A stretch of 12,453 nucleotides of DNA from Methanoregula sp. (GCA_013331015.1 DUHF01000221.1:2700-15152), one strand, 5' to 3'; shown: positions 1 through 6,289, counted from the first letter of the stretch. A program made the numbers and translations. Notes: a model not told the origin generated them from the sequence alone.

Positions 1-420
1 AAAAAGGATCGGGTGGCAGTCCAGGACATCCTCGCTCACATGAACGACGATACATTTCCCGACCGGAACCTGCTCCTTGCCGATCTTGGCAGGCTGCTGG
101 CCAGTGCGGATGCCTACGATCCCGTGCCTGCCGAAGACGAATGTTTCCACTGCCAGTATGATCTGTTCAAAGGAGTCTGGGACGAGGCAAGCGATCTGCG
201 CAAAAAACAGGTCATTCTTACTATGGCAAAGGCAGTCCGGTGTCCTGTTGTCGCCATCCACGGCGACACCGACCCCCACCCGGCTGAAGGGGTCAACGAT
301 CCGCTCTCAAAAGAACTGGATGATTTCCGGTTCATCCTTCTGGAAAAATGCGGCCACCGCCCGTGGATCGAGCGGTACGCATCCGATGAATTTTTCCGGG
401 TGCTCATAAAAGAGATCTAA
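1..420 (+). CDS. alpha/beta hydrolase, C-terminal part (partial at window start)
   Basis: The reading frame is open from base 1, so the true start lies outside the window; the GTG at 13 is only an internal codon. About 139 residues are visible. The C-terminal half has typical alpha/beta-hydrolase features: a hydrophobic strand followed by HGDTDPHP, which carries the likely catalytic acid, and about 37 residues later CGHRPW, which carries the likely catalytic histidine. The nucleophile elbow would lie upstream and cannot be seen, so the substrate is unknown. The gene ends with TAA 14 nt before the stop of the convergent Mut7-C gene. The hydrolase fold is reasonably supported by these motifs; any specific enzymatic role would be a guess. 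Confidence 0.75.
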   Translation, partial: KKDRVAVQDILAHMNDDTFPDRNLLLADLGRLLASADAYDPVPAEDECFHCQYDLFKGVWDEASDLRKKQVILTMAKAVRCPVVAIHGDTDPHPAEGVNDPLSKELDDFRFILLEKCGHRPWIERYASDEFFRVLIKEI

Positions 421-434
421 TCCCGTTGCCGGCG

Positions 435-953
435 TTATTTCACCCCGGTCTCTTTGTGGACCGGTACCGGTTCCCCCAGTATCCGCTCTTCCAGCTGCTT
501 CCCGTGCGAGCCGTTCCAGTAGAGTTTCCTGCACCGCTCGCACCAGAAAAAGGAGATCCCCCGCCAGTCTTTTGGGGCATACTCTGCCCCGTTGATCTCG
601 CAGGTGTTTGCCTCCCGCAGGGGGGTGTTGCAGAGCGAGCACCGGCTTAAGGTGACCCGGCGCTGAACAAGCCCGCAGTCAGCAAGCTGCTGCACCTGCT
701 CCATCACCTCATCCCCCTTTACCAGGACCGCCCGCCCCTTTCCCCGCCGTGCCAGTTCGGCATCACGGGTGAGGAGGATCCGGCCTTCCTGTTCTGCCAT
801 GGCAAGGAGCAGGGTGTCCTCGTCCGGCCGCCCCTCTGCAAGGCTGTTTGCACTGGTCGTGTCATAGCCCATGAACCTGAGGTACCGGGTGAGCGTTCCC
901 AGCATCCGGTCCACGATGAACCGGTTCTCGCGCAGGGGATCAGCGGGCATCAT
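435..953 (-). CDS. Mut7-C (PIN-like RNase) domain protein with C-terminal zinc ribbon
   Basis: A protein of 172 aa. Residues 12-90 match the Mut7-C family, a PIN-like fold thought to act as a metal-dependent RNase. FIVDRMLGTLTRYLRFMGYD (12-31) gives the first acidic position (D15), GRPDED (41-46) the middle acids, and LLTRDAEL (60-67) the third (D64). The C-terminal half has two CxxC pairs (C105/C108 and C138/C141) that should bind one zinc, the usual architecture of stand-alone archaeal Mut7-C proteins. It is the last gene of a minus-strand operon: its start overlaps the radical SAM gene upstream by 14 nt, so the two are probably translationally coupled. ATG codons at 953 and 950 are both possible starts. 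The in vivo RNA target is unknown. Confidence 0.85.
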   Translation of the reverse strand: MMPADPLRENRFIVDRMLGTLTRYLRFMGYDTTSANSLAEGRPDEDTLLLAMAEQEGRILLTRDAELARRGKGRAVLVKGDEVMEQVQQLADCGLVQRRVTLSRCSLCNTPLREANTCEINGAEYAPKDWRGISFFWCERCRKLYWNGSHGKQLEERILGEPVPVHKETGVK

Positions 954-1953
954 GGATCACCGCAACCTTTTCACCGCAGGCTGTGCACTGCTGCCCTTCG
1001 AGCGCCACGAACCGGGCAGAGAATCCTGTTCGTTCGATGAGGGTTGCCCCGCAGGAAGGGCAGTACGTGTTCTCGCCCGGGTGGTGGTACACGTTGCCGA
1101 GATACGGGAACCGGAGGCCAAGCGCCTTTGCTTTTGTGTAGATCTTCTCAAGCATGGCAACGGGTGTTGCCCCGCGATCGGTCATCTGGTAGTCCGGGTG
1201 GAAGGCCGAGAAGTGCATGGGGGTGTCCGGCCCGAGGTTCCCGATCACCCAACCGATGAGGGCTTCCTGCTCCTCCATGCTGTCGTTGAGGCCGGGGATG
1301 ACCAGCGTCACGGTCTCGACATGCATCTTCAGTTCGCGGGCAAGCATGGCGGAATCGAGGACCGGCTGGAGATGAGCCCCGCAGACATTCCGGTAAAAAT
1401 CATCGGTGAATGCCTTGATGTCCACCCGGTACGCCCCGAGCATGGGCGCGAGTTCGCGCAGGCCCTCTTCGGTGATGTACCCGTTCGTGACATAGACCGT
1501 GCCAAGCCCCTTCGCCTTTGCGAGCGTTCCCATGTCGAGCGCATACTCGTGCCAGATGGTGGGCTCGTTGTAGGTCCATGAGATGGAAGCGCTCCCGCTC
1601 TGTTGTGCCCGCTGAACCCCCTCTTCGGGCGAGAGGGTGCGCAGGTTCGCATCGTCAAACGTAGCCCGGGAGATGTGCCAGTTCTGGCAGTGCCGGCAGT
1701 GGAAGTTGCACCCGATACTGCCAAGGGAGTACGAGCGGGTGCCGGGCAGGTAATGGAAGAGGGGTTTCTTCTCGATCGGGTCGACCGCCTCGGCGCTGAT
1801 CTTGCCGTAGGTCTTTGCATCAAGGGTCCCGTGCTCGTTCCAGCGCACACCGCAGATGCCGTGCTTTCCCTGGCTGATGGTACAGCGGTGGCTGCACAGG
1901 GAACACTTCACCGCATTATCTGCAAGTCTCCCGTACTGCCGTGCCTCATGCAT
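940..1953 (-). CDS. amrS: AmmeMemoRadiSam system radical SAM enzyme (AmrS)
   Basis: A protein of 337 aa, full length for the family. The radical SAM cluster motif is CNFHCRHC (C82-x3-C86-x2-C89), which binds the [4Fe-4S] that cleaves S-adenosylmethionine. An N-terminal Cys cluster precedes it (C17, C20, C24, C34, in CSLCSHRC and GICGVR), and a zinc-ribbon-like tail follows (YCPSC, then QCTAC), both characteristic of the PflA-like AmrS family. AmrS is named for genomic association with AMMECR1 and Memo homologues; neither is in this window, and the reaction is not firmly established as far as I know. It lies 6 nt downstream of a zinc-ribbon gene and overlaps the Mut7-C gene, forming a three-gene operon. 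The start ATG reads MHEARQYG. Confidence 0.92.
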   Translation of the reverse strand: MHEARQYGRLADNAVKCSLCSHRCTISQGKHGICGVRWNEHGTLDAKTYGKISAEAVDPIEKKPLFHYLPGTRSYSLGSIGCNFHCRHCQNWHISRATFDDANLRTLSPEEGVQRAQQSGSASISWTYNEPTIWHEYALDMGTLAKAKGLGTVYVTNGYITEEGLRELAPMLGAYRVDIKAFTDDFYRNVCGAHLQPVLDSAMLARELKMHVETVTLVIPGLNDSMEEQEALIGWVIGNLGPDTPMHFSAFHPDYQMTDRGATPVAMLEKIYTKAKALGLRFPYLGNVYHHPGENTYCPSCGATLIERTGFSARFVALEGQQCTACGEKVAVIHDAR

Positions 1954-1959
1954 ACCCGG

Positions 1960-2160
1960 TTATCCTTCTTTTGTGTGGGAGCGGACCGGTCTCCTGTGCG
2001 CCCGCTCTTCCTTCTCAACGTTCTTTATGCCCTCGACCGAGTCCACTTCAAGGACGAATGAGCCCCGGTACCCGCAGTCCTTGCAGACATAGATCGAGCC
2101 GACATACCCGCCAACTTCAGGGAAGATCTGCTGGCTCTTGCATTTCGGACAGTAGAACAT
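1960..2160 (-). CDS. small zinc-ribbon protein, first gene of the amrS operon
   Basis: A protein of 66 aa beginning MFYCPKCKSQ. Two CxxC knuckles (C4/C7 and C26/C29) form a single zinc ribbon, followed by a short strand (GSFVLEVD) and a charged, basic tail. Small proteins like this are common in archaea and are usually annotated only as zinc ribbons; some resemble the ribbon of transcription factors, but nothing here assigns a function. The frame stays open far upstream, into pyrH on the opposite strand, but the ATG at 2160 is the only start that leaves room for both genes: it lies 42 nt from the divergent pyrH start. It ends 6 nt before amrS, so co-transcription is very likely. Confidence 0.75.
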   Translation of the reverse strand: MFYCPKCKSQQIFPEVGGYVGSIYVCKDCGYRGSFVLEVDSVEGIKNVEKEERAHRRPVRSHTKEG

Positions 2161-2202
2161 AGTGAACAAGTCTTTTGTGCATCCACTACAAAAACTAATG
2201 CA

Positions 2203-2907
2203 ATGAAGACAGTCGTCATCTCGCTTGGCGGTTCCATCCTGATTCCGGAACTGGAGAACCACCGTATCAGGGAATATGTTCCGGTACTCAGAAGGATCCA
2301 AAAGAAGTGCCAGCTGTATGTCGTTGTCGGCGGAGGCGGCGAAGCACGGCGGTATATCGATGTGTCGCGTGCCATGGGGATCGATGAAGGGACCTCGGAT
2401 GAGATCGGGATCCTGATCACCCGGCTGAACGCCACCCTGCTCATCGCTGCCCTCGGGAACGATGCGTACCCGGAGGTTGCCAGGACGCACAACGAGGCAA
2501 AGAAGTTTGCCGAATCAGAAAAGATCGTCATCATGGGCGGGATCACGCCGGGGCAGACCACCGATGCGGTTGCTGCCGTCCTTGCCGAGCGGGTTGGTGC
2601 ATCGGTCTTCATCAACGCAACCTCTGTTGACGGCGCGTACGACAAGGATCCGCGGAAATTCAAAAACGCAAAGAAGTTTGACGCCATGACTCCCGCGCAA
2701 CTCTTAACGATTGTCGGGAAGACTGCCCTGTCAGCCGGTTCGAACAATGTCCTTGATGTGATTGCTGCGCGTATCGTTGAACGGAGCCACATCCCGCTTG
2801 TCGTGCTTGACGGACGGGATCCAAAAAACCTTGAGAACGCGATCCTGAAGGGGAAATTTGTGGGCACGGTTGTCTCGGAATCGGGTAAAAACCCCTTCCC
2901 GGTCTGA
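2203..2907 (+). CDS. pyrH: UMP kinase, archaeal type
   Basis: A protein of 234 aa that phosphorylates UMP to UDP with ATP in pyrimidine nucleotide synthesis, in the cytoplasm. It is an amino-acid-kinase-fold protein: the N-terminal VVISLGGSIL binds phosphate, VVVGGGGEARRYI (about 45-57) is the glycine-rich loop, and MGGITPGQTTDAVAA contacts the nucleoside monophosphate. NATSVDGAYDKDPRKF (about 147-162) is the signature segment near the nucleotide site. Length and motif order fit the archaeal branch rather than the bacterial hexameric one. It is divergent from the zinc-ribbon/amrS operon with only 42 nt between starts, so the promoters must overlap. A run of seven T follows the stop. Confidence 0.95.
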   Translation: MKTVVISLGGSILIPELENHRIREYVPVLRRIQKKCQLYVVVGGGGEARRYIDVSRAMGIDEGTSDEIGILITRLNATLLIAALGNDAYPEVARTHNEAKKFAESEKIVIMGGITPGQTTDAVAAVLAERVGASVFINATSVDGAYDKDPRKFKNAKKFDAMTPAQLLTIVGKTALSAGSNNVLDVIAARIVERSHIPLVVLDGRDPKNLENAILKGKFVGTVVSESGKNPFPV

Positions 2908-2914
2908 TTTTTTT
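2908..2914 (+). terminator. oligo-T terminator after pyrH
   Basis: Seven consecutive T directly follow the pyrH TGA. Archaeal RNA polymerase can terminate at such T-runs without a hairpin, so this probably separates pyrH from the tRNA unit. Confidence 0.45.
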
Positions 2915-2931
2915 CCTCATTCCACCATCAC

Positions 2932-2943
2932 CTATTTTTACAT
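2932..2943 (+). promoter_or_regulatory. box A (TATA) candidate for tRNA-Pro
   Basis: The AT-rich stretch CTATTTTTACAT sits about 25-35 nt before the first tRNA base, in otherwise GC-rich sequence and at a plausible spacing for archaeal box A. The match to TTTAWATA is imperfect. Confidence 0.35.
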
Positions 2944-2966
2944 TCCCGGCGCAACTATGATGGCGC

Positions 2967-3041
2967 GGGGTAGTAGGGTAGCCTGGTCCATCCTAGAGCG
3001 TTTGGGACGCTTTGACGGCGGTTCGAATCCGCCCTACCCCA
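2967..3041 (+). tRNA. tRNA-Pro (anticodon TGG)
   Basis: The sequence folds as a full cloverleaf. The acceptor stem is GGGGTAG with CTACCCC and discriminator A at 3041. The D-arm has GGGT/TCCT with A14, G18-G19 and A21. The anticodon stem GAGCG/CGCTT closes the loop TTTGGGA, which presents TGG. The T-arm GGCGG/CCGCC encloses TTCGAAT. Anticodon TGG reads proline CCA and, by wobble, other CCN codons. There is no intron and CCA is not encoded; the bases after the discriminator are TAC. Endonuclease III starts 8 nt downstream, so tRNA and mRNA are probably made as one transcript and separated by 3'-end processing. Confidence 0.95.
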
Positions 3042-3049
3042 TACGGACC

Positions 3050-3718
3050 ATGAAAAAACCGGATGCCGCACGGATCTATGCCGCTCTTTTAAAACGGTAT
3101 CCTGATGCCCGCGAGCCCGCCGGCAAGATCTGCCGGGGTACCCCGTTTGAAGTCCTGATCCTCACCATCCTCTCCGCCCAGACCACGGACAAGGCAGTCC
3201 TCAAAGTCAAAAAACCGCTTTTTGCGAAATACCCGACACCGGAAAAACTTGCGAGAGCCAAACAGGAGGAGGTAGAGGAGATCATTCACAGTCTCGGTTA
3301 CTACCACGCAAAGGCAAAGAACCTCATCGCCGCTTCACAGACCCTCCTTGACACATTCGGGGGCAGCGTGCCGGGAACCATGGACGAGCTCCTGACCCTC
3401 CCGGGCGTTGGCCGGAAGACGGCAAACATCGTCCTCTACCACGCGCTCGGAAAGAACGAAGGCATCGCGGTGGACACGCATGTCCGCCGGTTGGCGGAGC
3501 GGATCGGTTTCTCCGATACGGACAACGTGGCCGTGATTGAAAAAGATCTTATGGTGCTGTTTCCCCGGAAGGATTGGGGTGACCTTACCGATCTCCTGAT
3601 TGCGCACGGGCGGGCAACGTGCGATGCGAAGAAGCCTCTTTGTACTGGGTGCGTGATTAAGGGGATGTGCCGGTGGGTGAGGATGGGGAAGAACGGGGTC
3701 ACTCCCCCATCCCCGTGA
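3050..3718 (+). CDS. nth: endonuclease III (DNA glycosylase/AP lyase)
   Basis: A protein of 222 aa that removes oxidised pyrimidines and cleaves the abasic site in base excision repair. The helix-hairpin-helix is LPGVGRKTA (about 117-125) with the catalytic lysine K123; the catalytic aspartate is D142 in VDTHVRR. The C-terminal [4Fe-4S] loop is intact with exact family spacing, C191-x6-C198-x2-C201-x5-C207. ILSAQTTD near residue 40 is also typical. The ATG at 3050 gives the right N-terminus, MKKPDAARIY; the frame is open further upstream but runs into the tRNA. The last 20 nt overlap, on the opposite strand, a small membrane-protein ORF. Confidence 0.94.
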   Translation: MKKPDAARIYAALLKRYPDAREPAGKICRGTPFEVLILTILSAQTTDKAVLKVKKPLFAKYPTPEKLARAKQEEVEEIIHSLGYYHAKAKNLIAASQTLLDTFGGSVPGTMDELLTLPGVGRKTANIVLYHALGKNEGIAVDTHVRRLAERIGFSDTDNVAVIEKDLMVLFPRKDWGDLTDLLIAHGRATCDAKKPLCTGCVIKGMCRWVRMGKNGVTPPSP

Positions 3719-3869
3719 TCACCGCGACGATCTGCCGGACTGTCCCCGGATCCACGACCTGCGCAAGCACAAGCCCGGCAAGCGCAGAGAACACCGTCCG
3801 GACAATCTCTCCCTTGCACCAGGAGAAATTCGTAGCCGGGAACCCGGGCGAACATGACAAGGGGCGCAT
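3699..3869 (-). CDS. small single-TM protein, copy A (not recognised)
   Basis: A 56-aa ORF starting with ATG at 3869 (MRPLSCSPGF). Residues 21-56 form one hydrophobic helix, with a core TVFSALAGLVLAQVVDPGTV, ending GMGE. I do not recognise a named family. It is listed because a second reading frame at 4507-4725, same strand, has almost the same C-terminus: VF(S/A)ALAGLVLAQ(V/L)VDP(G/E)T(V/A) followed by Q(I/V)V. Differences between the copies include synonymous codon changes, so the protein appears to have been selected. The two copies flank the RelBE module. The ORF overlaps the end of nth by 20 nt, convergently. Its N-terminal half differs from copy B and could belong to another start. Confidence 0.45.
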   Translation of the reverse strand: MRPLSCSPGFPATNFSWCKGEIVRTVFSALAGLVLAQVVDPGTVRQIVAVITGMGE

Positions 3870-3922
3870 CCCGGCTTCGTTTTCATCCCGGATCTTTTGT
3901 TATTGCCGGGACTGGCAGCTGG

Positions 3923-3929
3923 TTTATTA
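3923..3929 (+). promoter_or_regulatory. box A for the relBE-type operon
   Basis: TTTATTA is centred about 29 nt before the antitoxin ATG. At the usual archaeal box A to start-site distance, transcription would begin at or within a few nt of the ATG, implying a leaderless or near-leaderless mRNA. No ribosome-binding motif is seen before the ATG, which agrees. Confidence 0.5.
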
Positions 3930-3948
3930 CCTATAGCCATCTATAGGT
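3929..3948 (+). promoter_or_regulatory. operator palindrome of the toxin-antitoxin operon
   Basis: ACCTATAG-CCAT-CTATAGGT is a perfect 8-bp inverted repeat with a 4-bp spacer. It lies between the TATA element and the antitoxin start codon, 6 nt before the ATG. Type II antitoxins commonly bind such a palindrome to repress their own operon; this position would block polymerase or TFB. Binding by this antitoxin is an inference. Confidence 0.65.
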
Positions 3949-3954
3949 GTTACT

Positions 3955-4191
3955 ATGCAGGCAGCGAGTTCCATTTACATCCGGGAAGATCTCAAAACCC
4001 AGTTGAATAACCTGAAACGCAACCCGAAGGAGTCATACAATGACGTTATTGAGCGCCTGGTAAATCTCACCATTGATGATGAACCGCTCAGTGCAGAGGC
4101 TATCAAAGGGCTGGAAGAAAGCCTCGATGATATCAAACGAGGAAATCTGATCTCTGAAGAGGATATCAAGAAGAAATACGGGGTTGAATGA
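3955..4191 (+). CDS. antitoxin of a RelBE-type toxin-antitoxin pair
   Basis: A protein of 78 aa. The N-terminal half (ASSIYIREDLKTQLNNLKR, then ESYNDVIERLV) looks like a ribbon-helix-helix DNA-binding domain of the archaeal VapB/RelB-like kind: a short beta strand followed by two helices with a conserved 'S.ndVIerLv' second helix. The acidic C-terminal half (LEESLDDIKRGNLISEEDIKKKYG) would wrap the toxin. It overlaps the toxin gene by 4 nt (ATGA), the standard coupling that keeps antitoxin ahead of toxin. Autoregulation through the palindrome just upstream is expected. The exact antitoxin subfamily is not certain from motifs alone. Confidence 0.8.
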   Translation: MQAASSIYIREDLKTQLNNLKRNPKESYNDVIERLVNLTIDDEPLSAEAIKGLEESLDDIKRGNLISEEDIKKKYGVE

Positions 4192-4463
4192 CCCTGTACC
4201 GGGTGAAGTATACAAATCGTGCAGACCGGGATCTGGAGAAATTACCACGGGAGATTGCCAAAAAAGTTGTCAGTGCGATTCAGAATATCAAAAAAGACCC
4301 GTATCAATACATAAAAAAGATGAAGGCGTCAAATCCAACTCATCCGGTGTACTCTCTCCGGGTCCAAAAAGACGTTCGTGCCCTCCTCTCAATCCATGAT
4401 GATGTCCTGATCATTCATGTTCTTGAAATCGACTACCGGAAACAGGCATACCGCGATTTCTAA
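4188..4463 (+). CDS. RelE/ParE-superfamily toxin (probable mRNA interferase)
   Basis: A protein of 91 aa, the normal size for RelE. It begins LYRVKYTNRADRDLEKLP, the conserved first strand and helix. The core has VYSLRVQKDVRALLSI, with basic residues R and K at the positions RelE toxins use to contact mRNA on the ribosome, then a strand DVLIIHVLEI and the family ending DYRKQAYRDF. RelE enzymes cleave mRNA in the ribosomal A site; ParE relatives instead poison gyrase. The basic residues favour RelE-type activity, but this is inferred. It is translated from an ATGA overlap with the antitoxin. Confidence 0.85.
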   Translation: MTLYRVKYTNRADRDLEKLPREIAKKVVSAIQNIKKDPYQYIKKMKASNPTHPVYSLRVQKDVRALLSIHDDVLIIHVLEIDYRKQAYRDF

Positions 4464-4506
4464 AAAAGGGTTTAAAAAATATCTCTGCATCGAGGGAAAA
4501 ATGGGG

Positions 4507-4725
4507 TCATTCTCCCATCACCACCCCCACCACCTGCTGCGCCGTCTCCGGATCCACGAGCTGCGCAAGCACAAGGCCGGCAAGTGCAGCGAACACCGCC
4601 ACATTGAAACACGACCGGCAGATTCGTCTGGCTTGCTGTCGGTCCTTTGGCCAGGCCCGCCGCTCCGCTGAGCTCTTCTCCCCATACCGTGAGCCGTTCT
4701 TCCCGAAACGATTGCAATATATCTC
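4507..4725 (-). pseudogene. small single-TM protein, copy B (no standard start codon)
   Basis: A stop-to-stop frame of 72 residues whose last ~31 residues match copy A at 3699-3869: VFAALAGLVLAQLVDPETAQ, then a short tail ending MGE. Before the helix is a basic, cysteine-containing segment (RRICRSCF). No ATG, GTG or TTG occurs in frame before the GTG codons just ahead of the helix, so either the gene begins upstream and has been cut by the stop at 4726-4728, or only the short helix is translated. At DNA level the stretch 4548-4600 pairs with about 3743-3795 with only a few mismatches. Same orientation as copy A; the two flank the RelBE module. It may be a remnant or a very short real gene. 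Confidence 0.4.
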
Positions 4726-4782
4726 TTAACGGGGATGTTTAGATCCTCTTATCCACCAATATAAATCCAATCCATTAACGAA

Positions 4783-4792
4783 TTTATAAATA
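4783..4792 (+). promoter_or_regulatory. box A (TATA) of the DUF4145 gene
   Basis: TTTATAAATA is a near-perfect archaeal TATA element, placed about 38 nt before the ATG at 4826. Transcription would start near 4813, giving a leader of roughly a dozen nt that contains GTGAT, a short match to the archaeal anti-Shine-Dalgarno sequence. Confidence 0.6.
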
Positions 4793-4825
4793 CGGGAGAA
4801 ATGATGAACAATAGTACGTGATGAA

Positions 4826-5638
4826 ATGCCGGGACGGGAGGAATTTTTCCATGAAATGGGGCGGGTATTCACCGAAGCCCAGAAAAATGATCTGCCATTT
4901 ATCGAGGTACGGTCCGGTGATTTGCATAAGAAACTCGGTGGATACCCAGGACGCAATCACCAGATGCCGCTCTGCTGCGATATCATGAGACAGGTCATGG
5001 AGAAGAATGATCAGATTATCATGCAGCCTCCGAAAGGCCGGGGAGCGAACCTGATCATCAGGTACTACCTTCCCCGGAAATCGCTGCATTTCCGCGAATC
5101 AGTTATTGATATCAGCTCTGTTCCGGAAAGTCCGGTGTCCGTGAAACCGCTCCCAAAAAATCAGAATACTATCATCGAACTCGAAAATCCCAAACCCTCA
5201 GATCCCCCCCGCGTTGAAAATAATGACCCACAAAACATTCCCCGAATCTTGTTCGAAAAGCGGATTAACGGGCTTGCCCTGAAGTCCCATGATCTGAAAT
5301 CCCTGCAGGAAATTGTGAACCTGATGGAGGTGAATCCTGAATCTGCGCTCATCAAAATACGTTCTATTGCAGAAAAGATCTCCCGCAGGATTTGCAATAA
5401 AGCCGGTGTTTCAACGGAAAACATGAGGTTTTCTGATCTATGTCCTGTCATTTCCGAAAGAAAGCTGCTGAGCGCAAAAGGGATTGTTTATCTGAATAAT
5501 ATTCGGATTGCAGGGAATGCAGCCGCTCACCCGGACGAGAATGCTTCCACTTCTGATTTCTCCAAAAATGACGTTCTGATCTACGGACAGGCAATCATTG
5601 AAATCATTGATGAAGCGCTAAAAAAGGACCTGATGTAA
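4826..5638 (+). CDS. two-domain DUF4145 protein (putative defence-associated orphan)
   Basis: A protein of 270 aa. Residues 24-84 form a compact domain with FIEVRSGDLHKKLGGYPGR, NHQMPLCC and PPKGRGANLIIRYYLPR. I recall this arrangement from small proteins and domains near restriction endonucleases, where it looks like a nucleic-acid-linked module. A polar, proline-rich linker follows (about 85-145). Residues 165-262 match DUF4145: an SALIKIRSIAEKI helix, YLNNIRIAGNAAAH (222-235, the best landmark) and a final IIEIIDEAL helix. DUF4145 often occurs in restriction-modification and other defence proteins and has no proven activity. No nuclease motif is visible. Upstream in-frame stops fix the ATG at 4826. 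The gene is AT-richer than its surroundings, suggesting acquisition. It stands alone with its own promoter and terminator. Confidence 0.75.
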   Translation: MPGREEFFHEMGRVFTEAQKNDLPFIEVRSGDLHKKLGGYPGRNHQMPLCCDIMRQVMEKNDQIIMQPPKGRGANLIIRYYLPRKSLHFRESVIDISSVPESPVSVKPLPKNQNTIIELENPKPSDPPRVENNDPQNIPRILFEKRINGLALKSHDLKSLQEIVNLMEVNPESALIKIRSIAEKISRRICNKAGVSTENMRFSDLCPVISERKLLSAKGIVYLNNIRIAGNAAAHPDENASTSDFSKNDVLIYGQAIIEIIDEALKKDLM

Positions 5639-5645
5639 TTTTTTT
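5639..5645 (+). terminator. oligo-T terminator after the DUF4145 gene
   Basis: Seven T directly follow the TAA stop, a typical archaeal T-run terminator. Confidence 0.5.
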
Positions 5646-5773
5646 ACAGGAAAAAGTGCTGAAAATTCGGACAATCGGGTTCCGTGATAATTGTCGAATC
5701 AAGGCTTACCCCCCAACCACCGCATGGCACTCTGCGATCCGCGATATATGTCCGCCCCCGCCAGGAGACCTGT

Positions 5774-6141
5774 CACAAACCCCCTCTTAGAAATCTAAGA
5801 AAACGGGTGGACACAAACCTCCCGCCCCGGCAGCAGGATCTCCGACGTGCCAGGCCCCCGCATTCCGGCCCGGTGTTCAGCCCCGTCGGTGCGCCGGTCA
5901 CAGGAGGTGAGATACCCCCCTCCCGGTTCATCCACCCCCCCTGTACCCCCTGCCACCCCGACTTTTGCCACTGAAATAGGATTAAAGAGGTTTTAGGAGG
6001 CCTTGTAAAATCGCCCGAGTCATCAGAAAAGCACAAATCGTGCCCGGATGCAAAACCCTTGTACATAAATGCCCTGTTTTTGCACCTAATTGATCCGGAC
6101 CTCGGAAAAAGAGGGCAATCGGAGCCCGCTGCGGGCCCGGA
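5774..6141. repeat. long direct repeat, left copy (~368 bp)
   Basis: Aligned by eye, this stretch matches 9371-9737 in the same orientation at roughly 90% identity, including a perfect ~55-bp block at the start. Shared landmarks are the palindrome TCTTAGAAATCTAAGA (5785-5800), an AGGAGGTGA ribosome-binding-like string with no credible gene after it, and GCCCTGTTTTTGCACC. The copies end together at GGGCCCGGA; there the left copy continues into methyltransferase debris. Substitutions do not respect any reading frame, so the repeat looks non-coding. It may be a dispersed genomic repeat, a non-coding RNA locus or the remnant ends of a mobile element. No other feature is seen in 5646-5773. Confidence 0.85.
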
Positions 6142-6275
6142 CGGAGGATTAAGGAAGACAAGGCCGGCCTAGGGCTGCACAATCCCATTGTCATGAGCTG
6201 TGTAGTGTCTCGCTGCCGGCACGTTCGGGAGCTCCCGGCTATTGCTGCTCGGGTCCAGGCCAATTGCAACGCTGC
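6112..6275 (-). pseudogene. fragment of a phage-type adenine methyltransferase gene
   Basis: Read on the minus strand this encodes GLDPSSNSRELPNVPAARHY, then TAHDNGIVQP, a TAG stop, and VFLNPPSGP. It is collinear with residues ~30-76 of the intact methyltransferase at 8190-8711, which has LDPASNSREIPNVPAARYY and VFLNPPFGP. The tryptophan codon after VQP is now TAG, and the catalytic NPPF has become NPPS. Both ends are missing: the left boundary merges with the long repeat at GGGCCCG, the right end stops before the promoter of the Xre gene. It is clearly a dead relic, evidence that the locus once held another copy. Confidence 0.8.
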
Positions 6276-6289
6276 TTCAAACCCTATGA

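Noticed and set aside
871..1581. Long plus-strand open frame opposite amrS
   Set aside because: It is the GC-driven shadow of the radical SAM gene, whose cysteine motifs are unambiguous.
2161..2490. N-terminal extension of the zinc-ribbon gene upstream of 2160
   Set aside because: It would run antisense through the start and first third of pyrH and shows no family similarity.
2858..3049. N-terminal extension of endonuclease III
   Set aside because: It would be translated through the tRNA-Pro gene and the end of pyrH; the ATG at 3050 matches the family start.
5684..6066. Open frames on both strands of the long repeat, including a similar minus-strand frame in both copies (PPVT, NTGPECGGLARRR, GGRFVSTRFLRF)
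   Set aside because: The shared residues simply reflect DNA identity; mismatches between the copies change amino acids freely (SCCRGG against FCSWGG) and an indel shifts the frame. No ribosome-binding site or start is shared.
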